DNA from: Chitinophaga jiangningensis
GTDB lineage: Bacteria; Bacteroidota; Bacteroidia; Chitinophagales; Chitinophagaceae
Assembly (NCBI RefSeq): GCF_900142605.1
Contig: NZ_FRBL01000004.1
Span: 496,001 to 560,000, forward strand
Reading direction: 5' to 3'
Length of the DNA: 64,000 nt
Positions 23,315-31,274 of this stretch are shown piece after piece. Below the pieces are notes generated by a model. The model was not told the DNA's origin. It was given only the letters and a program-made list of their open reading frames with translations, and made no database searches. The first letter of the stretch is position 1, and each line of letters begins with the position of its first letter. The translations under genes were made by a program, and so were the position numbers.

Positions 23315-23389
23315 CCGCGTTTCAGGAAGGCCGAAGGCCTTCCTGAAACGCGGAGTTGAAGTCCCGCCTTCTGCGGGACTTCAACTCCG
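23315..23389. repeat. Fused double hairpin element
   Basis: Hairpin one is a perfect 18-bp stem (23315-23332 / 23336-23353) with loop GAA. Hairpin two is a perfect 17-bp stem (23351-23367 / 23373-23389) with a 5-base loop. They share CGG at 23351-23353, so both cannot be fully formed at once. It lies between two genes of the same direction and is followed by TAAAAAA. Confidence 0.85.
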
Positions 23390-23408
23390 CTAAAAAACAA
23401 CTACAGGC

Positions 23409-24260
23409 ATGGCGCAAAAGCTGCTCAACTTCTTCGTATATACCTCTGTTTACATTACTACATGTGCACTGGTAATGATCTGGCAAACCAATTACCTGCT
23501 GGACCTCCATTACCTGCAAACCGACTACTACCTCTTCGTTTTATTCTCCACCATCTGCAGCTATAACTTCCACTGGTACCTGACTCCCGACTCCCCCGAC
23601 ACCCATTCCGAAAGGGTCCGCTGGGGCGGCAGAAACAGATGGCTCATGATGACGCTCTGCATGCTGGCAGGCCTTGGAGCCGCCTGGTACTTCTGGCAGC
23701 TCAAAGCCCATTGGCTCGAAATTGCAGGCGCCGTGTTCCTCACCTTCCTCTACTCCGCCCCTAAAGTGCCGCATAAATCATTGCGGTGGTTAAGTAAAAT
23801 AGCTATCGGGAAGACGCTATTTCTCACGTTCGTATGGACCTACGTTACCACTCTGCTGCCCGCACTGATTGCGGACAACACACCGTTGGCGCCTACCATC
23901 CTGTTTACGCTGCATCGCTTCGCACTCATTTATGCCATCTGCATATTATTCGACCGCCGGGATATTGAGGAAGATAGACAGGCAGGCATACGGAGCCTGA
24001 TCACGCACCTGCCCAACGCACAACTCCGGAAGGTATACTACGGATCCCTGCTGCTGGCACTGATCACCGCCCTGGGACTATACCCCTACACGGATTTCGT
24101 TGGGGTGGTCACGTTACTGATAGCTGTGGCAGCAACTGCACTCATCACCCGCAAGGCCTGGCAGGATAATTCCGATTACCTCTATTATGTGGTACTGGAT
24201 GGCTTCATGATGCTGTCGGCACTACTGCATTTAGGATACGTCTGCTTTTTCTCAAAATAA
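23409..24260 (+). CDS. UbiA-like polytopic membrane protein
   Basis: The 283-residue protein has about eight hydrophobic segments. A loop reading FDRRDIEEDRQAGIRSL (about 181-197) resembles the second Asp-rich motif of UbiA prenyltransferases. The first Asp-rich motif expected near residue 60 is not intact; that region reads HWYLTPDSPDTHSE. It may be a divergent UbiA-family enzyme acting on an isoprenoid substrate, or a relative that has lost activity. It follows the carboxylase gene by 100 bp, with the double hairpin between, and precedes a peptidase gene by 33 bp. Confidence 0.65.
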   Translation: MAQKLLNFFVYTSVYITTCALVMIWQTNYLLDLHYLQTDYYLFVLFSTICSYNFHWYLTPDSPDTHSERVRWGGRNRWLMMTLCMLAGLGAAWYFWQLKAHWLEIAGAVFLTFLYSAPKVPHKSLRWLSKIAIGKTLFLTFVWTYVTTLLPALIADNTPLAPTILFTLHRFALIYAICILFDRRDIEEDRQAGIRSLITHLPNAQLRKVYYGSLLLALITALGLYPYTDFVGVVTLLIAVAATALITRKAWQDNSDYLYYVVLDGFMMLSALLHLGYVCFFSK

Positions 24261-24293
24261 TTTACATTTGTCCGATCACAAATCTGGAAACTT

Positions 24294-25400
24294 ATGGCTA
24301 AGAAACAGAAATCAATACTGACAAAGGAATCCCTCGCATTCCTGAAAGATTACCTTAACAACCCTTCTCCAACCGGATTTGAAAAGGAAGGACAGAAATT
24401 ATGGCTTAAATATATCACGCCTTACATCGACGAGCATATCGTGGATCCCTATGGTTCCGTAGTAGGTGTCATTAATCCAAAGGCACCATTCAAGGTAGTA
24501 ATTGAAGCACATGCCGATGAGATTTCCTGGTTCGTCAACTACATCTCCCCGGAGGGCCTTATTTATGTAATCCGTAATGGTGGCTCCGATCAGGCAATTG
24601 CTCCTTCTAAAAGAGTAAATATCCATACCGAAAAAGGCATTGTAAAAGCCGTATTCGGCTGGCCGGCCATCCATACCCGCCTGCGTGGTGCCGACGGTAA
24701 AGAGCCGCAGCCTAAGGTAGACAACATCTTCCTGGATTGTGGTGCACGCTCCCGCAAGGAAGTAGAAGACCTGGGCATCCATGTTGGCTGCGTATGTACG
24801 TTCGAAGATGGCTTCGAAGAACTGAACTACGACTACTTTATTTGTCGCGCCATCGATAACCGTATCGGCGGTTTCATGATCGCTGAAGTAGCGCGACTGC
24901 TCAAAGAAAAGAAAGAGGAGCTGCCTTTCGGTTTGTACATCGTAAACGCTGTACAGGAAGAAGTAGGTTTGCGCGGTGCGGAAATGATTGCCAAACGCAT
25001 TAAAGCCGATGTAGCCATTATTACCGACGTTACCCACGATACCACCACCCCGATGATCAACAAAAACATCGAAGGGGAAATCAAGTGCGGCGCGGGTCCG
25101 AGCATTACCTATGGCCCGGCTGTGCACAACATCCTGCGCGACCTGATTATCAAAACCGCGAAGAAAAACGATATCCCTTACCAGCTGCATGCAGTGAGCC
25201 GCAGCACCGGTACTGATACCGACGCTTTCGCTTATTCCAACGATGGTACCCCATCTGCCCTCATCAGCTTACCACTGCGCTATATGCACACGACCGTAGA
25301 AATGGTGAAGAAAGATGATATTGAAAATACAATTCAGCTGATTTATCAGACGTTGTTGAATATTACGCCTAAAACGAATTTCAACTACCTGAAAGCATAG
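24294..25400 (+). CDS. M42-family metallo-aminopeptidase
   Basis: The 368-residue protein has the full M42 pattern: SPTGFE near the N-terminus, His73/Asp75 in EAHADE, the bridging Asp in AIDNRIGG, the catalytic Glu pair in VQEEVGLRGA, the metal Asp in ITDVTHDT, and the final His in RYMHTTVEMV. An inserted PDZ-like dodecamer-forming domain lies between about residues 75 and 180. Such enzymes are cytoplasmic, form tetrahedral dodecamers and trim peptides. No signal peptide is present. Confidence 0.93.
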   Translation: MAKKQKSILTKESLAFLKDYLNNPSPTGFEKEGQKLWLKYITPYIDEHIVDPYGSVVGVINPKAPFKVVIEAHADEISWFVNYISPEGLIYVIRNGGSDQAIAPSKRVNIHTEKGIVKAVFGWPAIHTRLRGADGKEPQPKVDNIFLDCGARSRKEVEDLGIHVGCVCTFEDGFEELNYDYFICRAIDNRIGGFMIAEVARLLKEKKEELPFGLYIVNAVQEEVGLRGAEMIAKRIKADVAIITDVTHDTTTPMINKNIEGEIKCGAGPSITYGPAVHNILRDLIIKTAKKNDIPYQLHAVSRSTGTDTDAFAYSNDGTPSALISLPLRYMHTTVEMVKKDDIENTIQLIYQTLLNITPKTNFNYLKA

Positions 25401-25405
25401 TTTTA

Positions 25406-25478
25406 CCGCAGCTTTTTTCCGCCACAGGGTAGAAAAAGCTGCGGGGAGAGCGGCGAACATCGTCGCCGCTCTCCCCGC
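25406..25478. repeat. Fused double hairpin, probable bidirectional terminator
   Basis: Hairpin one pairs 25406-25417 with 25433-25444 (12 bp including five A-T pairs). Hairpin two pairs 25441-25456 with 25463-25478 (16 bp, perfect, loop ACATCG). GCGG at 25441-25444 is used by both. It sits between the convergent peptidase and aroQ genes. The architecture is the same as at 23315. Confidence 0.8.
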
Positions 25479-25500
25479 AGGTAAATAACATGAGCTATCG

Positions 25501-25914
25501 CTATAAGAAATATTCCACTCCTAATTGATACCCCTTCATCCCTAATCCACATATACTCCCCACACACTTAGGTGCAATCATGGATTTATGCCGGAACTCT
25601 TCACGTGCATGGATATTACTGATATGAATTTCCAGTACCGGTGTTTTAATCGCCGCTATCGCATCCCGGATGGCTACCGAGGTATGTGTATAACCACCGG
25701 CATTGAGCAAAATACCATCTGCTGAAAAACCCACAGCGTGCAGCTGGTCAATGATGCCCCCTTCTGAATTAGTTTGATAATAGCTAAAATTCACCTGGGG
25801 ATAAAGCTTTTTCAGTCGCGTCAGGTAATCCTCGAACGACTCGCTGCCATAAATATCCGGTTCTCTTTTACCAAGCAGATTCAGATTAGGTCCGTTTATA
25901 ATTGCGATCTCCAT
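25501..25914 (-). CDS. aroQ: 3-dehydroquinate dehydratase, type II
   Basis: The 137-residue protein is a typical type II dehydroquinase. It has INGPNLNLLGKREPDIYG with the catalytic Tyr on the flexible lid and Arg nearby, NSEGGIIDQLH, LLNAGGYTHTSVAIRDA with the catalytic His/Asn region, and EIHISNIHAREEFRHKS. It removes water from 3-dehydroquinate in the shikimate pathway for aromatic amino acids and acts as a cytoplasmic dodecamer. It lies 33 bp downstream of ubiX on the same strand. Confidence 0.95.
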   Translation of the reverse strand: MEIAIINGPNLNLLGKREPDIYGSESFEDYLTRLKKLYPQVNFSYYQTNSEGGIIDQLHAVGFSADGILLNAGGYTHTSVAIRDAIAAIKTPVLEIHISNIHAREEFRHKSMIAPKCVGSICGLGMKGYQLGVEYFL

Positions 25915-25947
25915 AATGTAGTAAGGTATGTAAATGCACGAAGATAG

Positions 25948-26529
25948 TTATTCGCCTTTACTTTTACTATCCGTACCCCAACGGTAGGTTTGAATGTCGA
26001 TTCCTGCCAGGTCCAGCACACGATCCACCACAGTGGCAGCCACTTCCTCAATGGTGGCTGGAAGGCTGTAAAATGAAGGTGTGGCAGGACAAATAATACC
26101 TCCGGCGAGTGTCACCGTTTCCATATTTTTTATGTGCATAAGGTTATAGGGCGTTTCCCGAACCACGCAGATCAGGCGACGCCTTTCTTTCAGTATTACA
26201 TCGGTAGCACGGGTAATCAGGTCGTTGGAAATGCCTGTGGCGATGCGGCCCAGCGTGCCCATAGAGCAGGGAATGATGATCATGGTGTTGAACCTGCCGG
26301 AGCCGGAGGCAAAAGGTGCGTGAAAGTCCTGCTGGGTATAACATTTAAAAGGTATATCCTGGTACTCCGTGTTATTGAGTTCCGTTTGCCATACTGTTTT
26401 GGCGTTTTCCGTGAGTACCACTGCCACTTCATCCAGCTGCTCCTTACAGGCGGCCAGCTTGTTGAGCAGCTGCCGCGCATATATGGAGCCGCTGGCTCCT
26501 GTAACAGCTACAACTATACGATGTTTCAT
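25948..26529 (-). CDS. ubiX: Flavin prenyltransferase UbiX
   Basis: The 193-residue protein begins IVVAVTGASGSIYARQLL, the flavin-binding loop of UbiX/Pad1. It has IIPCSMGTLGRIATGISNDLITRATDVILKERRRL, the helix that binds FMN and prenyl phosphate, and ETPYNLMHIKNM. The enzyme attaches a dimethylallyl group to FMN to make the prenylated cofactor of UbiD-type decarboxylases. No ubiD is in this window. It is placed between ytxJ and aroQ on the same strand. Confidence 0.95.
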   Translation of the reverse strand: MKHRIVVAVTGASGSIYARQLLNKLAACKEQLDEVAVVLTENAKTVWQTELNNTEYQDIPFKCYTQQDFHAPFASGSGRFNTMIIIPCSMGTLGRIATGISNDLITRATDVILKERRRLICVVRETPYNLMHIKNMETVTLAGGIICPATPSFYSLPATIEEVAATVVDRVLDLAGIDIQTYRWGTDSKSKGE

Positions 26530-26591
26530 GGGGCAAAGCTAGTAAAGTTTCGGGATTCCACCGGCCCCTTCGGTGCCGGCGCTTTCGGGAT

Positions 26592-26622
26592 AAAAAAAGT
26601 CCTGCCGATAAACCAGCAGGAC
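26592..26622 (-). terminator. Intrinsic terminator after ytxJ
   Basis: On the minus strand a 7-bp stem (26622-26616 with 26605-26599) and a 10-base loop are followed by seven T residues (26598-26592). A second GC-rich stem with loop TTC and one mismatch lies nearby at about 26553-26571. Confidence 0.85.
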
Positions 26623-26646
26623 CTCAACTATCTAAAAGGAATATAC

Positions 26647-26976
26647 TTACGCGGCGTGGCTAACGATGTCTTCCATACGGATACCATTATGGCTTTCATC
26701 ATAGATGCATTTGCCGTTACGGATCAGTAATATCTGCGGAGACTCATGAGGTACGTTGTACATTGACTCAATAGCGTTGGAAATAGATCTGTAGGTGATC
26801 AGATCCAGGTAGTAAAACGTTATACCCTGAGGCGCTTCTGAGCGTTCCAGCCTGGATTTGGCCATAGAACTGATAGAGCAGCGGGTGCTGTGCTTGAAAA
26901 TGACAATCGTCTGATCAGCAGAGGCAGCATCAATTTCCTGCAGTTGTTCCTCGTTGGTTAACAGTTTCCAATTCAT
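26647..26976 (-). CDS. ytxJ: Monothiol bacilliredoxin YtxJ
   Basis: The 109-residue thioredoxin-fold protein has the signature KHSTRCSISSMAKSRLE with a single active Cys33. The cis-Pro comes later in ESPQILLI. YtxJ (BrxC) removes bacillithiol from proteins in organisms that use this thiol, which includes many Bacteroidota. The start lies 4 bp after the stop of a 52-residue lipoprotein gene, and both appear to share a promoter at 27226-27255. Confidence 0.9.
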   Translation of the reverse strand: MNWKLLTNEEQLQEIDAASADQTIVIFKHSTRCSISSMAKSRLERSEAPQGITFYYLDLITYRSISNAIESMYNVPHESPQILLIRNGKCIYDESHNGIRMEDIVSHAA

Positions 26977-26980
26977 TTGA

Positions 26981-27139
26981 TTAGCAGTGCTTTATTTGTT
27001 CTGTGCTGGGCGGAACCGGAGCCATCCCCATTCCCCTCATCGGGCAACCCAGTTTCTGGTGCGTAGCACAGGATGTTAAGAAAGCTGCAAAGATAAAAAA
27101 CAGAGCGGTGCAGCCCAAAATTCTGTAGTAAGATTTCAT
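26981..27139 (-). CDS. Very small lipoprotein, 52 residues
   Basis: An ATG at 27139 opens 52 codons. A basic Arg6 and a hydrophobic stretch are followed by a lipobox FLTSC (Cys24). The mature chain is only 29 residues long, with GCPMRGMGMAPVPP, and ends in His-Cys. It contains two further Cys and several Met, so a metal or thiol role is conceivable. It lies 4 bp upstream of ytxJ and downstream of a good promoter. Small size would lead many gene finders to miss it. No function is known to me. Confidence 0.75.
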   Translation of the reverse strand: MKSYYRILGCTALFFIFAAFLTSCATHQKLGCPMRGMGMAPVPPSTEQIKHC

Positions 27140-27225
27140 GATGGGAGTTTTAATAAGTTATAACGAAATTTCACAGGAAATATGATAAGACCTCTTTTTT
27201 AATCGTCGTTTGTAACGTTATTTTG

Positions 27226-27255
27226 CAAAGATAAAAAATATATTACAAAAAACAA
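27226..27255 (-). promoter_or_regulatory. Promoter of small lipoprotein-ytxJ operon
   Basis: On the minus strand TTG (27255-27253), a 19-bp spacer and TATCTTTG (27233-27226) match the Bacteroidota consensus. The predicted leader is about 80 bases. The divergent mpl gene shares this control region. Confidence 0.6.
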
Positions 27256-27288
27256 CACTATATATCCGGTAGTGGCCTGAACGACGCT

Positions 27289-28647
27289 ATGACAAAAGTA
27301 CATTTTATTGCGATTGGAGGAAGTGTGATGCACCAGCTGGCAATAGCCCTGAAAATCAAAGGCTATGCCGTTAGCGGTAGTGATGACGAGATCTATGAAC
27401 CTGCCCTCACTAACCTCCGCCAGGCCGGTATACTGCCTGCTTCCTTCGGCTGGGATGCTACCCGCATCACACCGGATATAGACGCGGTGATCCTCGGCAT
27501 GCACGCCCGGGAAGATAACCCGGAACTAATCCGCGCCCGTGAACTTAACCTGAAAATTTACTCCTTCCCTGAATACATCTACCAGGAAAGTAAAAATAAA
27601 ACCCGTGTAGCCGTAGGCGGTAGTCATGGTAAAACCACTACCACCGCCATGATTATGCATGTGTTACAGCATAGCCATAAAAAATTCGACTACCTCGTAG
27701 GCGCCAAACTGGAAGGTTTCAGCCAGTCGGTTAATATTACCGATGCGCCCATCATCGTGTGCGAAGCAGATGAATACCCAGCCTCCGTCATCGAGAAAAG
27801 ACCGAAATTCCATTTCCTGCACCCGCAGATTGCCGTGCTCACGGGCATCGCCTGGGATCATATCAACGTGTTCCCTACATATGAAATCTACAAAGAGCAG
27901 TTTGCTATCTTCATACGCCAGATGGAACCCGGGGCAGTGCTGATCTATAACAGCAGCGATACGGAACTTTCAGACCTGGTAGCTGCCGAAGGCCGCCACC
28001 TTAAACTGGTGCCTTATACCACGCCTATTCACATGATCCGCGAAGGCGTTACCCGCGTGTTTTTCGATGAAGGCTACGCCGACCTGGAAGTATTCGGTGG
28101 CCATAACCTGCTCAATATGCACGCAGCCAAGCTGGTATGCAATGAGCTGGGCCTCACCGATGAAGAATTCCTGGCAGGCATCGCCAGCTTTAAAGGAGCA
28201 GCCAAACGTTTGGAACTGGTGGCAAAAAATGAGCGCAGCGCTATTTACCGCGACTTCGCCCATGCCCCGTCCAAAGTAAAAGCCACTATGGAAGCCGTAA
28301 GGCAGCAATACCCTGACCGCCAGCTGATTGCGGTGCTGGAACTGCATACCTATAGTAGCCTGAATGCCGATTTCTTAACCCAGTACGAAGGGGCTATGGC
28401 TCCGGCGGACATTGCCGGTGTATTCTACAGCAAGCATGCCCTGGAAATCAAGCGCATGCCCGATCTCGATCCTGAACTGGTTAGGACACGCTTTGGCAGA
28501 AAAGATCTGCATATCTTTACCGACAGGCCCGCTTTCGAAGCGTTCCTGAATGCCCAGCAGTACAACAATACCAATCTGCTCCTGATGAGCTCCGGTACCT
28601 ATGATGGTATTGACTTTAACGGACTGGCCCGACTGCTGGAAAAATAA
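27289..28647 (+). CDS. mpl: UDP-N-acetylmuramate:tripeptide ligase (Mur ligase, Mpl type)
   Basis: The 452-residue protein has the three Mur-ligase domains. The N-terminal Rossmann domain starts VHFIAIGGSVMHQLA. The ATP domain has the P-loop GGSHGKTTTT (about 108-117), CEADEYPAS and a TGIAWDHINVFPT segment with the conserved His. The C-terminal domain has DFAHAPSKVKATMEAV. The early GSVMHQLA rather than GIGMSGLA separates Mpl from MurC. Mpl recycles murein tripeptide in the cytoplasm. Full length matches the family. Confidence 0.9.
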   Translation: MTKVHFIAIGGSVMHQLAIALKIKGYAVSGSDDEIYEPALTNLRQAGILPASFGWDATRITPDIDAVILGMHAREDNPELIRARELNLKIYSFPEYIYQESKNKTRVAVGGSHGKTTTTAMIMHVLQHSHKKFDYLVGAKLEGFSQSVNITDAPIIVCEADEYPASVIEKRPKFHFLHPQIAVLTGIAWDHINVFPTYEIYKEQFAIFIRQMEPGAVLIYNSSDTELSDLVAAEGRHLKLVPYTTPIHMIREGVTRVFFDEGYADLEVFGGHNLLNMHAAKLVCNELGLTDEEFLAGIASFKGAAKRLELVAKNERSAIYRDFAHAPSKVKATMEAVRQQYPDRQLIAVLELHTYSSLNADFLTQYEGAMAPADIAGVFYSKHALEIKRMPDLDPELVRTRFGRKDLHIFTDRPAFEAFLNAQQYNNTNLLLMSSGTYDGIDFNGLARLLEK

Positions 28648-28674
28648 CATCTTACAATATTTAAAAAACATATA

Positions 28675-29448
28675 ATGTCTTCCTTGCTCCTCAAGAGGCC
28701 ACTGGCCGTAATAGATCTGGAAACTACCGGTACAAACGTGGCCACGGATCGTATCATTGAAATTGCTATCATTAAAGTATTTCCTGATAAAACTATACAG
28801 ACTAAAGTAAAACGCATTCATCCCGGAATGCCTATTCCGGCAGGATCTACAGCAATTCATGGCATTAAGGATGAGGATGTGAAAGACTGCCCTACTTTTA
28901 AACAGGCTGCGCATGAACTCAAACAGTTTATGGACAACTGCGACCTGGCGGGCTACAACTCCAACCGCTTCGATATTCCTTTACTCGTAGAAGAGTTCCT
29001 CCGTGCGGAAATCGAGTTTGATATCAATAAGCGTAAATTCGTGGATGTACAGCGTATTTTCCACCTCATGGAAAAACGTACCCTGGCAGCAGCCTATAAG
29101 TTTTATTGCGATAAAACCCTGGAAAATGCCCATAGCGCCGAAGCGGATGCACTGGCTACCTACGAGATCCTGGAAGCGCAGCTGACCCGCTACGAGCAGT
29201 TACAATCTGATATCGACTCCCTGGCCACCTTCACTAAAGAAGAGGACTACGTGGACTTTGCCCGCAGAATTGTGATGCAGGGAGGACAGGAAGTTTTCAA
29301 CTTCGGTAAATACAAAGGCAGGGCGGTAAGAGAAGTACTGAAGGCCGAGCCACAGTACTACGACTGGATGATGAAAGCCGATTTCCCGCTGAACACAAAG
29401 CAGAAATTGTCCGAGATCTACTATAATATGATGTTAAAAAAAATGTAA
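28675..29448 (+). CDS. DnaQ-like 3'-5' exonuclease
   Basis: The 257-residue protein has the DEDD exonuclease motifs: Exo I VIDLETTGT, Exo II GYNSNRFDIPLL, and Exo III with HSAEADALATYEI (DEDDh type). The C-terminal portion (about 205-255), NFGKYKGRAVREVLKAEP...YYDWMM, resembles the small domain found after exonuclease X-like nucleases. It could be a proofreading subunit paralogue or a repair nuclease. It follows mpl by 27 bp on the same strand. Confidence 0.88.
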   Translation: MSSLLLKRPLAVIDLETTGTNVATDRIIEIAIIKVFPDKTIQTKVKRIHPGMPIPAGSTAIHGIKDEDVKDCPTFKQAAHELKQFMDNCDLAGYNSNRFDIPLLVEEFLRAEIEFDINKRKFVDVQRIFHLMEKRTLAAAYKFYCDKTLENAHSAEADALATYEILEAQLTRYEQLQSDIDSLATFTKEEDYVDFARRIVMQGGQEVFNFGKYKGRAVREVLKAEPQYYDWMMKADFPLNTKQKLSEIYYNMMLKKM

Positions 29449-29521
29449 TCTTTTTTTAGAACATTCTATCTTGCGGCCGAATTGAACTATTTTCGCAGTC
29501 CAAAAAACATTATCTGCTGAG

Positions 29522-30262
29522 TTGGAAAAGCTTGTCATAATACCTACGTACAATGAAAAGGATAACATCCAGAACATCATTGACGCTGTATTTTCCTTAC
29601 AGCAGGATTTTCATATCCTGATTGTTGATGATGGCTCCCCGGATGGTACCGGCGCCATTGTAAAATCGTTGCAAACCAAGCATCCCGGCGAACTTTTCAT
29701 TGAAGAGCGCTCCGGCAAACTAGGTCTTGGCACGGCTTATATCCATGGCTTCAAATGGGCTCTGGCCAAGGGTTACCGCTATATTTTCGAAATGGATGCG
29801 GATTTTTCCCATAACCCCAAAGACCTGGTACGCCTCTACGATGCCTGCGCCAAAGGCGGTGCAGATGTTGCAGTAGGCTCCCGCTATGTCAGTGGCGGTA
29901 AAACTGAAAACTGGCCCTGGGACCGGGCAGTGCTGTCCAAAGGAGCTTCCATTTATGTAGGCCTCATCACCTGGATGCCTGTTAAAGATCCTACCGCAGG
30001 TTTTGTATGCTATACCAGCGCTGTGCTGGAAGCCATCAACCTCGACCAGATACAGTTTGTGGGCTATGCCTTCCAGATAGAAATGAAATTCACCGCCTGG
30101 AAACTGGGCTTTAAAATCGCTGAAGTGCCTATTACTTTCAAGGATCGCAAAGAAGGATACTCCAAAATGAGTAAGGGCATTATTAAAGAAGGCGTACTGG
30201 GTGTACTGAAAATCCAGTGGCAAAGCCTCTTCCGCAAGTACAAGAAAAGAGTAAGTAACTAG
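29522..30262 (+). CDS. Polyprenol-phosphate mannose synthase-like glycosyltransferase (GT2)
   Basis: The 246-residue protein shows VIIPTYNEKDNIQNII, ILIVDDGSPDGTG, LGLGTAYIHGFKWAL and FEMDADFSHNPKDL (the DxD-type motif). Later it has PVKDPTAGFVCY and FKDRKEGYSKMS, matching the Dpm1-like branch of GT2. It likely transfers mannose or another sugar to a lipid phosphate at the inner membrane face, with no membrane helix of its own. No ATG fits the N-terminus. The start is a TTG at 29522, directly before the first conserved strand. Confidence 0.9.
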   Translation: MEKLVIIPTYNEKDNIQNIIDAVFSLQQDFHILIVDDGSPDGTGAIVKSLQTKHPGELFIEERSGKLGLGTAYIHGFKWALAKGYRYIFEMDADFSHNPKDLVRLYDACAKGGADVAVGSRYVSGGKTENWPWDRAVLSKGASIYVGLITWMPVKDPTAGFVCYTSAVLEAINLDQIQFVGYAFQIEMKFTAWKLGFKIAEVPITFKDRKEGYSKMSKGIIKEGVLGVLKIQWQSLFRKYKKRVSN

Positions 30263-30268
30263 ATAGCA

Positions 30269-30322
30269 CCGGTGTAATGGCTTCCCCGCCATTGCACCGG
30301 ACTGCAAACCCGCCACCGGCGG
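30269..30322. repeat. Two intergenic hairpins
   Basis: The first hairpin pairs 30269-30281 with 30288-30300 (12 of 13, one G-T wobble). The second is CCGCC-ACC-GGCGG at 30310-30322 with a three-base loop. They fill the 66-bp gap between the glycosyltransferase and transporter genes. Confidence 0.65.
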
Positions 30323-30328
30323 ACCAAC

Positions 30329-31216
30329 ATGAAAAAAGCATTTCTCGAACTCCATCTTTCGGTATTCCTCGCAGGGTTCACCGGTATTTTAGGTAAACTC
30401 ATTACCCTCAACGAAGGAATGCTTGTATGGTATCGCCTTCTGATCACCTGCATCAGCATGTATTTCCTGTTTCGCTACCAGGGCGCCCTTAAAAGGCTGT
30501 CATGGAAAGATATTATACCTATCGGCAGCACAGGGGTGATCGTAGCCTTACACTGGCTCTTTTTCTATGGTAGCATTAAATACGCCAACGTATCCATAGG
30601 CGTGGTGTGTTTTTCGTTAACAAGCCTGTTTACCGCCATCTTCGATCCGCTGATCAACCGCCGCCGCTTTGATACGGTGGAAATGCTGCTCAGCATGCTC
30701 ACCCTGGCCGGCATACTACTCATCTTCCACTTCGATACACAATACCGCACCGGTATTATTCTGGGGATTATTTCCGCCATGTTTGCCGCGTTGTTTACGG
30801 TATTCAACAAACGCCTCATTAAGCGATTTGATACCAAAACCATCACCTTCTACGAACTTACTACCGGCCTGGCCGTGCTGAGTATATTCGCACCGTTATA
30901 CCTGCACCTGTTTCCGGTAGCCAGCCTGCTGCCATCCACCATGGACTGGCTGTACCTGCTCATCCTCTCCTGGGCATGCACCATCTGTATGTACCTCCTG
31001 AGCATGAGCGCACTCAAAAAGATTTCTCCATTCACTGTAAATCTCTGCTTCAACCTGGAGCCGGTTTACAGCATCATACTGGCCTTCGCTATTTTTCATG
31101 AGAACAAATATCTCAACGCGGCATTTTACGGAGGGCTGGCCTGCATCATATTGTCCGTGGTATTGCAAATGGTAAGAGTAAGCCGCCATCCGGAAAGCTT
31201 GTCCACAGCGCATTAA
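30329..31216 (+). CDS. EamA/DMT-family transporter
   Basis: The 295-residue protein has ten hydrophobic helices in two repeats of five, as in drug/metabolite transporters. The first repeat contains FLAGFTGILGKLITLNEGMLVWYRLL and YANVSIGVVCFSLTSLFTA. The second starts GIILGIISAMFAALFTVFNKRLIKR and contains SPFTVNLCFNLEPVYSIILAF. It exports or exchanges a small metabolite across the inner membrane; the substrate is not predictable. Confidence 0.9.
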   Translation: MKKAFLELHLSVFLAGFTGILGKLITLNEGMLVWYRLLITCISMYFLFRYQGALKRLSWKDIIPIGSTGVIVALHWLFFYGSIKYANVSIGVVCFSLTSLFTAIFDPLINRRRFDTVEMLLSMLTLAGILLIFHFDTQYRTGIILGIISAMFAALFTVFNKRLIKRFDTKTITFYELTTGLAVLSIFAPLYLHLFPVASLLPSTMDWLYLLILSWACTICMYLLSMSALKKISPFTVNLCFNLEPVYSIILAFAIFHENKYLNAAFYGGLACIILSVVLQMVRVSRHPESLSTAH

Positions 31217-31223
31217 AATAAAA

Positions 31224-31251
31224 AGCCTGATGCCGCCGGCGGCATCAGGCT
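31224..31251. terminator. Palindromic bidirectional terminator
   Basis: A perfect 28-bp palindrome (arms 31224-31237 and 31238-31251) with A-rich and T-rich flanks lies between the convergent transporter and M4 protease genes. Confidence 0.8.
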
Positions 31252-31274
31252 GATAAAAATAAATCGGCTTCCTC

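Noticed and set aside
24399..25190. Minus-strand frame of 263 codons
   Set aside because: It is antisense to the M42 peptidase, which has complete catalytic motifs. The minus-strand product has no recognisable feature.
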